Shown here: piece after piece, positions 1 to 5,806 of the stretch
Layout of the letters: the number at the start of each line of letters is the position of its first letter
Numbering within the stretch: the stretch's first letter is position 1
Assembly (NCBI GenBank): GCA_964622665.1
Contig: CAZUUO010000022.1
Coordinates: 1-12,529 of the forward strand
Source of the DNA: CAZUUO01 sp964622665
GTDB lineage: Bacteria > Patescibacteriota > Patescibacteriia > Magasanikbacterales > GCA-002688135
Direction: 5' to 3'
Length of the DNA stretch: 12,529 nucleotides
Notes under the pieces: model-generated
Database searches by the model: none
What the model saw: the letters and a program-made list of their open reading frames with translations, nothing else
What the model was told of the DNA's origin: nothing
Translations under genes and position numbers: made by a program

Positions 1-246
1 CAGGTGAAGGGATATAAAATTGCGGGGAAAACGGGAACTGCACAAATTGCTGACCCAAACGGTGGGTATAGTGAAGATTATAACCATACGTTTATTGGAT
101 ACGGCCCCTCAGACGACGCCCAGTTTGTGGTGTTAGTGAAATATGAAAAACCAAATCAAAATTTTGCTGATGCTACGACGGTGTATACCTTTCAAAAAGT
201 TGCAGAATTTTTAACTACATATTTGCGTATTCCCCCAAGTCGATAA
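1..246 (+). CDS. ftsI: Class B penicillin-binding protein, C-terminal end (FtsI-like peptidoglycan transpeptidase)
   Basis: This is the last 81 codons of a gene that begins before the window; the frame is open from base 1, so no start is visible. The piece holds the KTGT box (bases 28-39) in the context AGKTGTAQ, the third conserved motif of the penicillin-binding transpeptidase domain, followed by the typical HTFIGYGP and FVVLVKYEKP strands. The family cross-links peptidoglycan stem peptides at the outer face of the membrane. The SxxK and SxN motifs and the membrane anchor lie outside the window. The wording of the strand after KTGT and the murF neighbour favour the division enzyme FtsI over the elongation enzyme MrdA, but the fragment alone does not settle this. 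Only 54 bases separate it from murF. Confidence 0.82.
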   Translation, partial: QVKGYKIAGKTGTAQIADPNGGYSEDYNHTFIGYGPSDDAQFVVLVKYEKPNQNFADATTVYTFQKVAEFLTTYLRIPPSR

Positions 247-261
247 TGCACAGTAAAAACT

Positions 262-290
262 TTGTATTCGTGGTATCATTGAATTATATT
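262..290 (+). promoter_or_regulatory. Candidate promoter before murF
   Basis: TTGTAT (262-267), a 17-base spacer and TATATT (285-290) resemble a sigma-70 type promoter. The -10 box ends 10 bases before the murF ATG, so the transcript would be nearly leaderless. No Shine-Dalgarno sequence precedes the ATG. The -35 match is weak, and murF may also be read through from the upstream gene. Confidence 0.4.
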
Positions 291-300
291 AGAGATTATT

Positions 301-1566
301 ATGGTACACACACTGTTATTTTATCTTTCACGTAAAATTTTAGAACGCCACAAACCAAAAATTATTGGTATAACTGGCTCGGTAGGGAAAACTTCTACTA
401 AAGACATGATTGGGGTGGTGTTACGAGGGACCGTTTCGGCGCGCGTAACAGAGAAGAACTATAATAATGAATTGGGGGTTCCTCTTACTATTATTGGTGC
501 ACATGCACCAGGAAAATCGTTAATTAAGTGGTTATATGTTTTTTTGAAAGGTATTTATTTGGCATTTTTTTGGGATCGGACGTATCCGCGCGTGTTGGTA
601 TTAGAAATGGGAGCTGATCATCCTGGAGACATTGAAAAATTAACGAAATTGGCGCCGTGTGATATTGGGGTATTAACCTGGATTGGAGAGGCGCATTATG
701 AATTTTTTAATTCTTCAGAAGCGTTAGTTGCTGAAAAGAAAATTATTCTTACTCATTTACCCAAAATTGGTGTGGCGATTGGGGATGTTGATAATGAAAA
801 GGTGCGAGAAATTTTGTCGTCGAATCTTCGGGCACAAACCGTGGTTACGACGTCGATGTATCAACCGAGTACGTATACCGTGAAGCATGTTGCTTCGTTT
901 GGCGGTGAACATATTGAAGGTGTTGCGGGTGTTGTGTATTACGGTGAAGAGCATGTATTGCTTCGTTTACCAAATTGTTTAGGTACCGCGTATTTTCATA
1001 GTGCTATGCTTGCATGTGCTGTAGCGGCACAATTTGGGGTTGGACTTCATGTTGCAGTACAACGACTTTCACAAAATTTTGTAGGAACGCCGTCACGTAT
1101 GCGTATTGTTCCTGGTATTAAGGGAACAACGCTTATTGATGATTCATATAACGCATCACCAACGGCGGTATATAGCGCACTTGAGGCTTTGCTTACAGCT
1201 CCTGCAACACGACGTATTGCGGTGCTTGGTGATATGCGTGAATTAGGAAAAATTACGGAGAAATCACATAAAGATGTTGGCGCCTATGTTGCACACCATC
1301 GTTTTGATGAGTTGATTTGTGTGGGTGAGTTGGCGCGCGATATTGTTCGGGGTGCGCGCGAGGCGGGCATGGATGAATCATTGATTTTTCATTTTGCATC
1401 CAGTACTGAAGCGGGAAAATTTTTACAAGAACGTATTAGAAAAGGGGATGTATTGTTGGTGAAAGGTTCTCAAGGAGCTCGTATGGAAAAAGTGGTAGTT
1501 GAATTGATGGCAGAGCCGTTGCGAGCTGCAGAATTAGTTTGTCGACAGTACGGTTCATGGAAATAA
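301..1566 (+). CDS. murF: MurF-type Mur ligase (UDP-MurNAc-tripeptide--D-Ala-D-Ala ligase) lacking the N-terminal domain
   Basis: MurF adds D-Ala-D-Ala to UDP-MurNAc-tripeptide in the cytoplasm, using ATP. The 421-residue product shows the Mur ligase central domain: P-loop GSVGKTST (26-33), NYNNELGVPLT (53-63), LEMGADHPGDI (101-111), an AH-x-E-x-F stretch near 131-135 and an AEKK Lys region near 144-147. The C-terminal part carries DDSYNASP (280-287), LGDMREL and VLLVKGSQG. Two things are odd. The P-loop comes at residue 26, whereas in Escherichia coli it follows a substrate-binding domain of roughly 80-100 residues. About 25 extra residues at 71-97 include the hydrophobic stretch LIKWLYVFLKGIYLAFFW (74-91), which could touch the membrane. 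I recall this form as common in Patescibacteria. The PGRM motif reads PSRM. The first ATG is used; no ribosome binding site is seen. A different Mur ligase role is possible but less likely. Confidence 0.88.
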   Translation: MVHTLLFYLSRKILERHKPKIIGITGSVGKTSTKDMIGVVLRGTVSARVTEKNYNNELGVPLTIIGAHAPGKSLIKWLYVFLKGIYLAFFWDRTYPRVLVLEMGADHPGDIEKLTKLAPCDIGVLTWIGEAHYEFFNSSEALVAEKKIILTHLPKIGVAIGDVDNEKVREILSSNLRAQTVVTTSMYQPSTYTVKHVASFGGEHIEGVAGVVYYGEEHVLLRLPNCLGTAYFHSAMLACAVAAQFGVGLHVAVQRLSQNFVGTPSRMRIVPGIKGTTLIDDSYNASPTAVYSALEALLTAPATRRIAVLGDMRELGKITEKSHKDVGAYVAHHRFDELICVGELARDIVRGAREAGMDESLIFHFASSTEAGKFLQERIRKGDVLLVKGSQGARMEKVVVELMAEPLRAAELVCRQYGSWK

Positions 1567-1606
1567 TTGTTATCCACTGTTTTTTAGAATGTAGGTAGTG
1601 AAAAAA

Positions 1607-1626
1607 TGCTATACTGTCGGTATAGT
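1607..1626 (+). promoter_or_regulatory. Candidate promoter(s) of the repeat-protein gene
   Basis: An extended -10 element, TGCTATACT (1607-1615), is followed closely by a second -10-like box, TATAGT (1621-1626), which ends 10 bases before the ATG at 1637. No convincing -35 box is seen. Either box would start transcription downstream of the GTG at 1598, which argues that translation begins at 1637 and not at that GTG. Confidence 0.5.
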
Positions 1627-1636
1627 ATTTTCTTTT

Positions 1637-3649
1637 ATGTCTGAAAAATTTTCACCTCGTAAATTAAGTGAGAGTGTTGATAGCACTGCTTCGCGTGTTT
1701 TGAAGGGACTGCAAGCTCCCAGTAATATTCCTCATGCAAAAACCAGTCGTGAGGAGTTGTCTGCTCGTGTTTTAGAGAAGGCAGCACAAATTCGTGAACG
1801 CGCTCAACAACTTGCTCAAAATCCTCGCAATGAATACGAGAGAGACATTCAAAGAAGAATTGAGGAGCGTATTAAAGAAAATGAGCAAAGTACGCGGATG
1901 TTTAAAGTGAAGGAACGAGCGGCAAAAATTACTGCACGTGCGCAGCAGGTCATGGAAAATCCTCGCAGCGAATATGAGAGAGACATTAAAAAAAGAGTTG
2001 AGGCTCAAATTTTAGAGAATAAAAATAAAGCTCGCATTAATAAGGCCAAAGAATTGGCAGGTAAGATAACTGCACGGGCAAAGCAAGTTACTGAGAATCC
2101 TAAAGATGCATACGAGAGAGACCTAAAGAAAAGAATTGAGGCTCGAAGACGTATTGCAGGTAGACCATTGAGTGAAAAAGGTAATTTGGTTCATGAACAG
2201 CCAAAGGATAATGTGTTATTTGATTTGGATGAGGGAGTTGTTTCGTATGAGGATGAGGGAGTTCCTTTACGGGGACGTTTTGAAGCAGACAAAACTCAGG
2301 AGATTGACATGAATGATATTTTTGCTTCAGATGCAGAGAAGAAAAAAGCTCAGGAAGTCGCGTATCGTGTAGAAGATACCGTGCGTAAAGTTAAAGCTCA
2401 ACAAACATGGAAGGGTTATGAGAATAGAACAGGTAAAAAACCTTCTTTTGTGCAACCTGAAGAAAAAGTTTTGTTTGATTTGGATGAGGATGTTGTTTCG
2501 TATGAGGATGAAGGAGTTCCTTTACGAGGTCGTTTCGAGGGAGACAAAACTCAGGAGATTGACATGAATGATATTTTTGCTGAGGAGTCACGAAGAAAGT
2601 CATCGTCTAAGAATGAAAAACGTGCGTTTGTTAATCGTTCGGCGATTGAACAGAAACAACAAACCATGGTTGCAGCGCGTAAGGCAATCAGAGAATTAGG
2701 ATTTGAACCTCATGATGTGCCACTTATTCTTGATGAAGATTTTGTTGCTCGTTTAAAAAAACGTGGGTATACAGGTGCAGAGACAAGTGTTTTGGCATCT
2801 GTTGCAAAAGAGAAAGCGAATGATTTACGCAGTTATTTTAAGGTGATGGGTGTTACTATTGATCGTTATGGTGAACCGGATTTAGGATTTTTGAAAAAAT
2901 TGGGTGGATTATTTGGAGGATATAATAAAAAGGTGGGGGAGATTAAGCGATCAGAAGATTTTCAACGCATGAAATTGCTGGATATGTTAGCTCTTGATGC
3001 CGATGAGGTATTAAGTGCTCCTCGTCGCAATCCTTCAACATTTGGCAAAAAGGCTGTTCTTGCGGGAGCTGCAGCTGCTGCAATTGGTGGTGCCATGATG
3101 AAAGGAAAAGGACAGCCTGATGTATTTTCTTCACGTGCTGTTGCGGCACAAAGCATGAGATCACCTTCAGAGAAAGTTGCTCCTGCACAACGTGAAGAAA
3201 TTCCTGAATATGATTTTACTGAAAGTGAAGCAGGGTATGATGGGGATTTTGGCGACACGAAGGAAAAGGAATTTCCTGAGTATTCCAAACTTTCAGCTCC
3301 TGAAGAGCGAAAAGTGAATAAAAATAGTGTGCGCCGTGATGCCGCACGTATCGTTGAAAATGCTGCTTATTCTGAGAAAGAGATGAGTAGTGATCTTAAA
3401 ATGAACATGCTTGAGGATTTCTTTAAGAGTAAGGAGTTTAAGAATTTACCAAAGGATATCCGACAAAAGATGATTTATGCGCTTGTGGGTGGCAGTATTG
3501 TTTTAGAGCCTGCAGCTTTTAAAGAGTCATTAGATACTTTAAAAAAATCAATGAGTAAATTGCCTAATTCTGGTAAAGAGATGAGTTCTAACGAGATTTT
3601 GAAACTTTTGGAGCAGGTAACAGGAATAGCAAAGCGAAAATTAGAGTAA
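1637..3649 (+). CDS. Unrecognised 670-residue repeat protein with coiled-coil and acidic repeats
   Basis: I do not recognise this family. Residues 49-175 are two full copies and one shortened copy of a charged, helix-prone 46-residue unit with the signature ENPxxxYERDxxKRxEA (first copy QNPRNEYERD). Residues 193-230 and 278-315 are two nearly identical acidic units of the form LFDLDE-VVSYEDEGVPLRGRFE-DKTQEIDMNDIFA. A region near 330-450 looks folded and mixed helical. An alanine-rich apolar stretch, AVLAGAAAAAIGGAMM (473-488), is flanked by lysines; at 16 residues it is short for a membrane helix. A low-complexity linker and a helical tail (about 585-670) follow. There is no signal peptide and no catalytic motif. 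The frame is also open from a GTG at 1598, but the ATG at 1637 is chosen because both candidate promoters lie between the two. The gene stands alone, after murF and before a terminator. A structural or scaffold role is only a guess. Confidence 0.8.
   Translation: MSEKFSPRKLSESVDSTASRVLKGLQAPSNIPHAKTSREELSARVLEKAAQIRERAQQLAQNPRNEYERDIQRRIEERIKENEQSTRMFKVKERAAKITARAQQVMENPRSEYERDIKKRVEAQILENKNKARINKAKELAGKITARAKQVTENPKDAYERDLKKRIEARRRIAGRPLSEKGNLVHEQPKDNVLFDLDEGVVSYEDEGVPLRGRFEADKTQEIDMNDIFASDAEKKKAQEVAYRVEDTVRKVKAQQTWKGYENRTGKKPSFVQPEEKVLFDLDEDVVSYEDEGVPLRGRFEGDKTQEIDMNDIFAEESRRKSSSKNEKRAFVNRSAIEQKQQTMVAARKAIRELGFEPHDVPLILDEDFVARLKKRGYTGAETSVLASVAKEKANDLRSYFKVMGVTIDRYGEPDLGFLKKLGGLFGGYNKKVGEIKRSEDFQRMKLLDMLALDADEVLSAPRRNPSTFGKKAVLAGAAAAAIGGAMMKGKGQPDVFSSRAVAAQSMRSPSEKVAPAQREEIPEYDFTESEAGYDGDFGDTKEKEFPEYSKLSAPEERKVNKNSVRRDAARIVENAAYSEKEMSSDLKMNMLEDFFKSKEFKNLPKDIRQKMIYALVGGSIVLEPAAFKESLDTLKKSMSKLPNSGKEMSSNEILKLLEQVTGIAKRKLE
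1781..2161 (+). repeat. Three tandem 138-base in-frame repeats (46-residue units)
   Basis: The units start at 1781, 1919 and 2057. The conserved YERD codons begin at 1835, 1973 and 2111, exactly 138 bases apart each time. The third unit is shortened to 35 residues. The shared signature is KIxARAxQVxENPxxxYERD followed by a basic helix KRxEA. The copies have diverged at the DNA level but keep the period exactly, as expected for an old duplication under structural constraint. Confidence 0.85.
2213..2326 (+). repeat. Acidic repeat, copy 1 (114 bases)
   Basis: First of two in-frame copies; the second starts 255 bases (85 codons) later. A hand alignment shows 104 of 114 bases and 36 of 38 residues identical. 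It encodes the LFDLDE, EDEGVPLRGRFE and DKTQEIDMNDIFA segments of the repeat protein. Confidence 0.92.
2468..2581 (+). repeat. Acidic repeat, copy 2 (114 bases)
   Basis: Second copy of the 2213-2326 unit. Of nine codons that differ, seven are synonymous. The two residue changes are Gly to Asp and Ala to Gly. The sequence between the copies is not itself repeated, so the conserved 38 residues look like a motif kept by selection. Confidence 0.92.
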
Positions 3650-3655
3650 AAAAAT

Positions 3656-3680
3656 ACGAGGTGATGAGCCTCGTTTTTTT
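3656..3680 (+). terminator. Rho-independent terminator, probably used from both strands
   Basis: ACGAGG (3656-3661) and CCTCGT (3669-3674) form a 6-bp stem with a 7-base loop, followed by a run of T to 3680. It starts 6 bases after the repeat-protein stop. A run of A at 3648-3654 on the other flank gives the - strand copy a T tract too, so the same hairpin can end the convergent ASCH-methyltransferase gene, whose stop is at 3688-3690. Confidence 0.85.
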
Positions 3681-3687
3681 ATTGATG

Positions 3688-4602
3688 TTATTTTTTTACG
3701 ATGTATAGTCGCCACGCTCCATCTTTGCTGAGTTTGGTTTCTATAACTTTAAGTCCTATTTCAGCAATCAGTTGAGATAATTTTTCTAATGGCCATTTTT
3801 TCATGAAGCGGGGGATCGACATGTTGGTAGTGAGTTCTTCGGTATCACCGTCTTTGGTGTTGATGAACAAGAGACCATTCTCTTCGAGTGATTCGTAGCA
3901 ATTTTTGAGAACCTGCTTTGCTTCTTCTTCGTTGAAATGTACAAATACTCCGTTCATGAGCATTGCATGTTGCTTAGGAGAATATGTTTGTGTGAGGATA
4001 TTGAACGGTGTAATTTCTTTGCTGCGTGATTGTTGCCAGTTGATGAATGTTTGTGAAATTTCTGTACGAATTACGGGGAATCCTTTGCTTTCTAAATAAT
4101 CGGCGTCGCGACCCGTACCACTACCAATTTCAAGAATGGCATTTTCTTTTGTAAGGTAGGGAATAATGGAATCGATAGTTTGTTCTACTACATCGTTTGG
4201 TGGAAGTTTGGCGAGATAACCATCAAGATCATGATTATATGCGGCGAGCGTGAGTTCTTGCGTGGTTGTGGGGGTTATTGATGATAGATGGATACCGACG
4301 ACGCCATATTTCTTTTCCTCTTCGTTATTATAGAATTGGTGCATGTTGGGGAGGTTGCTGTGTTCATCGACGCCAAATTGTATTGCGGGTGCTGAGGCGA
4401 AAAGTTTTTCAAATGTTTGGTGTACATCGAGTTTTGAGATTACTGCGGTGAGTAATTGGTTGTCTCGTGTGCTACTAAAAACAATAGTATCGCCAACGTG
4501 GAGTGTGCGGCGTTTTTCGTCGTTAATGCGTACTTCGATGGTTTTTGTTTTTTGTGCAATTTGGTCGAAGTAGTACGGGTTTAGTTTCATGGTGTGGTAC
4601 AT
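3688..4602 (-). CDS. ASCH domain fused to a class I SAM-dependent methyltransferase
   Basis: Residues 1-110 match the ASCH fold family: HTMKLNPYYF at the start, the QKTKTIEVR stretch (17-25, corresponding to the family's GxKxxExR motif), NDEKRRTLHVGDTIVF (27-42) and the closing YGVVGIHL (99-106). Residues from about 125 to 304 are a Rossmann methyltransferase with glycine motif ILEIGSGTG (156-164), an acidic residue at the end of the next strand (E181) and a LLFINTKDGD strand near 244-253. ASCH domains are thought to bind RNA or modified nucleosides, and one member (YqfB) is an N4-acetylcytidine amidohydrolase. The substrate here is unknown; a modified nucleoside or RNA is a reasonable inference. 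The start at 4602 keeps the His that often precedes the MKL; the ATG at 4590 is the alternative. It is transcribed alone and converges on the repeat-protein gene. Confidence 0.85.
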   Translation of the reverse strand: MYHTMKLNPYYFDQIAQKTKTIEVRINDEKRRTLHVGDTIVFSSTRDNQLLTAVISKLDVHQTFEKLFASAPAIQFGVDEHSNLPNMHQFYNNEEEKKYGVVGIHLSSITPTTTQELTLAAYNHDLDGYLAKLPPNDVVEQTIDSIIPYLTKENAILEIGSGTGRDADYLESKGFPVIRTEISQTFINWQQSRSKEITPFNILTQTYSPKQHAMLMNGVFVHFNEEEAKQVLKNCYESLEENGLLFINTKDGDTEELTTNMSIPRFMKKWPLEKLSQLIAEIGLKVIETKLSKDGAWRLYIVKK

Positions 4603-4619
4603 AGTCGGCTGTTACGGAG

Positions 4620-4625
4620 AGTATA
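4620..4625 (-). promoter_or_regulatory. Candidate -10 box of the ASCH-methyltransferase gene
   Basis: Read on the - strand this is TATACT, 17 bases before the ATG at 4602. It would give a leader of about 10 bases. No clear -35 box is seen; the sequence upstream is the first palindromic repeat. Confidence 0.45.
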
Positions 4626-4630
4626 ACGCA

Positions 4631-4657
4631 AGACCCCTGGTCGTGGCCAGGGGTGAC
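4631..4657 (-). repeat. REP-like palindrome, element 1
   Basis: ACCCCTGG (4633-4640) and CCAGGGGT (4647-4654) form a perfect 8-bp stem with a 6-base loop. Read on the - strand the ends are GTCACCCC and GGGGTCT, matching the GTCAYYCC...ATCT-type ends of the three elements that follow. It is not followed by a T run, so it is not a standard terminator. Confidence 0.7.
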
Positions 4658-4682
4658 GTGATGGGGGTTTGTTCATGGTTTT

Positions 4683-4710
4683 GTCATCCCGACGCTACGG
4701 TCGGGGATCT
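4683..4710 (+). repeat. REP-like palindrome, element 2
   Basis: It begins GTCATCCCGAC and ends GTCGGGGATCT. The arms pair with one extra C on the 3' side (as G on the other arm) around the loop GCTACG. Same terminal consensus as elements 1, 3 and 4. Confidence 0.75.
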
Positions 4711-4724
4711 GGTTTTCATGAGTT

Positions 4725-4749
4725 AGATTCCCGCCTGCGCGGGAATGAC
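4725..4749 (-). repeat. REP-like palindrome, element 3
   Basis: ATTCCCGC (4727-4734) and GCGGGAAT (4739-4746) form a perfect 8-bp stem with loop CTGC. The core has the form ATTCCC-N8-GGGAAT, the pattern I recall for the dRS3 repeat of Neisseria. Read on the - strand it starts GTCATTCCC and ends GGGAATCT, opposite in orientation to elements 2 and 4. Confidence 0.8.
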
Positions 4750-4757
4750 ATGCTTAC

Positions 4758-4783
4758 GTCATCCCGGACTTGATCCGGGATCT
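4758..4783 (+). repeat. REP-like palindrome, element 4
   Basis: ATCCCGGA (4761-4768) and TCCGGGAT (4774-4781) form a perfect 8-bp stem with loop CTTGA, inside the ends GTCAT and ATCT. It ends 6 bases before the stop codon of the DUF1801 gene, so its hairpin lies in that gene's 3' untranslated end and could protect the mRNA. Confidence 0.8.
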
Positions 4784-4789
4784 TGAGTT

Positions 4790-5137
4790 TTACATCAAAC
4801 ACTCCTGCACTCTGAATTTCGTTATTTCTTTAATGAGTGTGTACGGAATTTTTTGATCGTACGGGAATTGTATACAACCTTTGGAAGTTTTGTACTCTTT
4901 CAATTCTTTTTTGAAATGTACGATAGCTGCTGGTGTTGGGTAGAATCCGAGATGTTTTTTAAAACCACCAAAGTGCACGAGGTTTTTCTCGTTGAGAATA
5001 AAGGTTGGAATTCCGTACTTTATTGTGAGTTCTGCTTTGGGTGCAACCTTTTGAATGGTAGCTTGCACCTTTTCCAAAATCTCTTGTGTTTCTTTGGGGA
5101 ATTGGGTGATGTAGGAAGTGATTGTTGAGGTTTGCAT
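4790..5137 (-). CDS. DUF1801 (YdhG-like) family protein
   Basis: The 115-residue product has the layout of the DUF1801 family. An N-terminal helix (ITSYITQFPKETQEILEKVQATIQKVAP) leads to the hallmark IKYGIPTFILNEKNLVHFGGFKKHLGFYPTP (about 39-69), and the C-terminal KTSKGCIQFPYDQKIPYTLIKEITKFR matches the usual family ending. Length fits the family (about 110-140). The Bacillus subtilis relative YdhG has been described as a frataxin-like iron chaperone; whether that role holds here is unknown. The ATG at 5137 is the natural start; no Shine-Dalgarno sequence is seen. The gene lies between the AT-rich HEPN-type gene and the palindrome cluster. The 100 bases upstream (5138-5237) hold no gene or clear promoter. 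Confidence 0.85.
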   Translation of the reverse strand: MQTSTITSYITQFPKETQEILEKVQATIQKVAPKAELTIKYGIPTFILNEKNLVHFGGFKKHLGFYPTPAAIVHFKKELKEYKTSKGCIQFPYDQKIPYTLIKEITKFRVQECLM

Positions 5138-5237
5138 ATCATGTATTTTTTACTGTGAGTATTTTGTCGATCTTGCCTTCTTGTTTGCACCTTCGTATTC
5201 AGTTTCCCCTTTTTTGGAATGAATAACTAGTATTATA

Positions 5238-5744
5238 TTATTTAGTATTTTTGTTTGGCCAAATTTGAGGAGTAAAGTAGTTTGATTCACTTCCAAATTT
5301 TTCTAATTCTGTTTGCACACCATTTTTTAAATGGTTGTATTTACTGATAATTACTTCTGCTTCTTTTTCTTCACCACCATGAATAAAAAGTATTTGAGAA
5401 GTTGCTATTGCTGTCTTTTGATCGATTTTCATTCCCAAGCTTGAGTGTGCGATGATGTTTCTTAATTTGTTCAATTCTTCTATTTTTCCAAATGGAAACT
5501 TTTTATATTTTGCAGGATGGTATTTATTTATTATTTTTTTTAGTATTCTCAATTTGGCACCGAAGCTTATGTACTCATCCTCTAAAATATCAGTAGTTAT
5601 TTGCTGTTCTTTTATGTCGTCTTTTAGGTTGTAATTTTTAATTATAATTTTTGTAATTAGAAATTCTATATAAGAAAAATTACTTAATGTATTTCCACGT
5701 TTTCTATCTATAGCATTCATTGATTCAGTGTATTCATTTTCCAT
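5238..5744 (-). CDS. Small AT-rich protein with a HEPN-type RNase motif
   Basis: I do not recognise a named family. The 168-residue product is mostly helical by eye. It contains FGAKLRILKKII (61-72) followed by EELNKLRNIIAHS (89-101), in which R95, N96 and H100 form the RN-x3-H pattern (RX4H) that marks HEPN domains. Catalytic HEPN proteins cut RNA and serve in toxin-antitoxin, abortive infection and CRISPR-linked systems; other HEPN proteins only bind. No adjacent nucleotidyltransferase or antitoxin gene is visible. The gene is much poorer in G+C than its neighbours: two 60-base lines counted by hand gave about 25-27 percent, against about 52 percent for one line of folD. This suggests recent gain. 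It begins 13 bases beyond the terminator hairpin of tRNA-Glu. The ATG at 5744 follows a TATAAA box closely. Confidence 0.72.
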   Translation of the reverse strand: MENEYTESMNAIDRKRGNTLSNFSYIEFLITKIIIKNYNLKDDIKEQQITTDILEDEYISFGAKLRILKKIINKYHPAKYKKFPFGKIEELNKLRNIIAHSSLGMKIDQKTAIATSQILFIHGGEEKEAEVIISKYNHLKNGVQTELEKFGSESNYFTPQIWPNKNTK

Positions 5745-5753
5745 ATTGTCGTG

Positions 5754-5759
5754 TTTATA
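5754..5759 (-). promoter_or_regulatory. Candidate -10 box of the HEPN-type gene
   Basis: TATAAA on the - strand, 9 bases before the ATG at 5744, would give a nearly leaderless transcript. It overlaps the T tract of the tRNA terminator. No good -35 box is visible. Confidence 0.4.
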
Positions 5760-5801
5760 AAAAATTCCTCAGGTGCACAGGAAAAATGCAGCTAAGGAAT
5801 T
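5759..5801 (-). terminator. Rho-independent terminator after tRNA-Glu
   Basis: On the - strand, AATTCCTTAG (5801-5792) pairs with CTGAGGAATT (5772-5763): a 10-bp stem with one T-G pair, closing a 19-base loop and running into six T (5764-5759). It starts 5 bases after the tRNA CCA end, so it probably ends the tRNA transcript and any read-through from tsaE. Confidence 0.7.
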
Positions 5802-5806
5802 CTTCA

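Noticed and set aside
1598..1636. GTG start adding 13 residues to the repeat protein
   Set aside because: Both candidate -10 boxes (1610-1615 and 1621-1626) lie downstream of this GTG, and the ATG at 1637 sits at the spacing seen for neighbouring genes.
1781..2161. CRISPR or other short direct repeat array
   Set aside because: The 138-base period is in frame with a long coding region, the units are diverged, and there are no spacers.
2943..3288. Two open frames on the - strand inside the repeat-protein gene
   Set aside because: They overlap each other and the sense frame, and their residues are low-complexity readings of the opposite strand.
4631..4657. Rho-independent terminator at the first palindrome
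   Set aside because: The stem is strong but neither flank has a T run; it also lies upstream of the methyltransferase gene, where a terminator for the DUF1801 gene is possible but unsupported.
4603..4789. Structured non-coding RNA or riboswitch between the two - strand genes
   Set aside because: The hairpins share terminal sequences and alternate in orientation, which fits dispersed repeats better than a single RNA fold.
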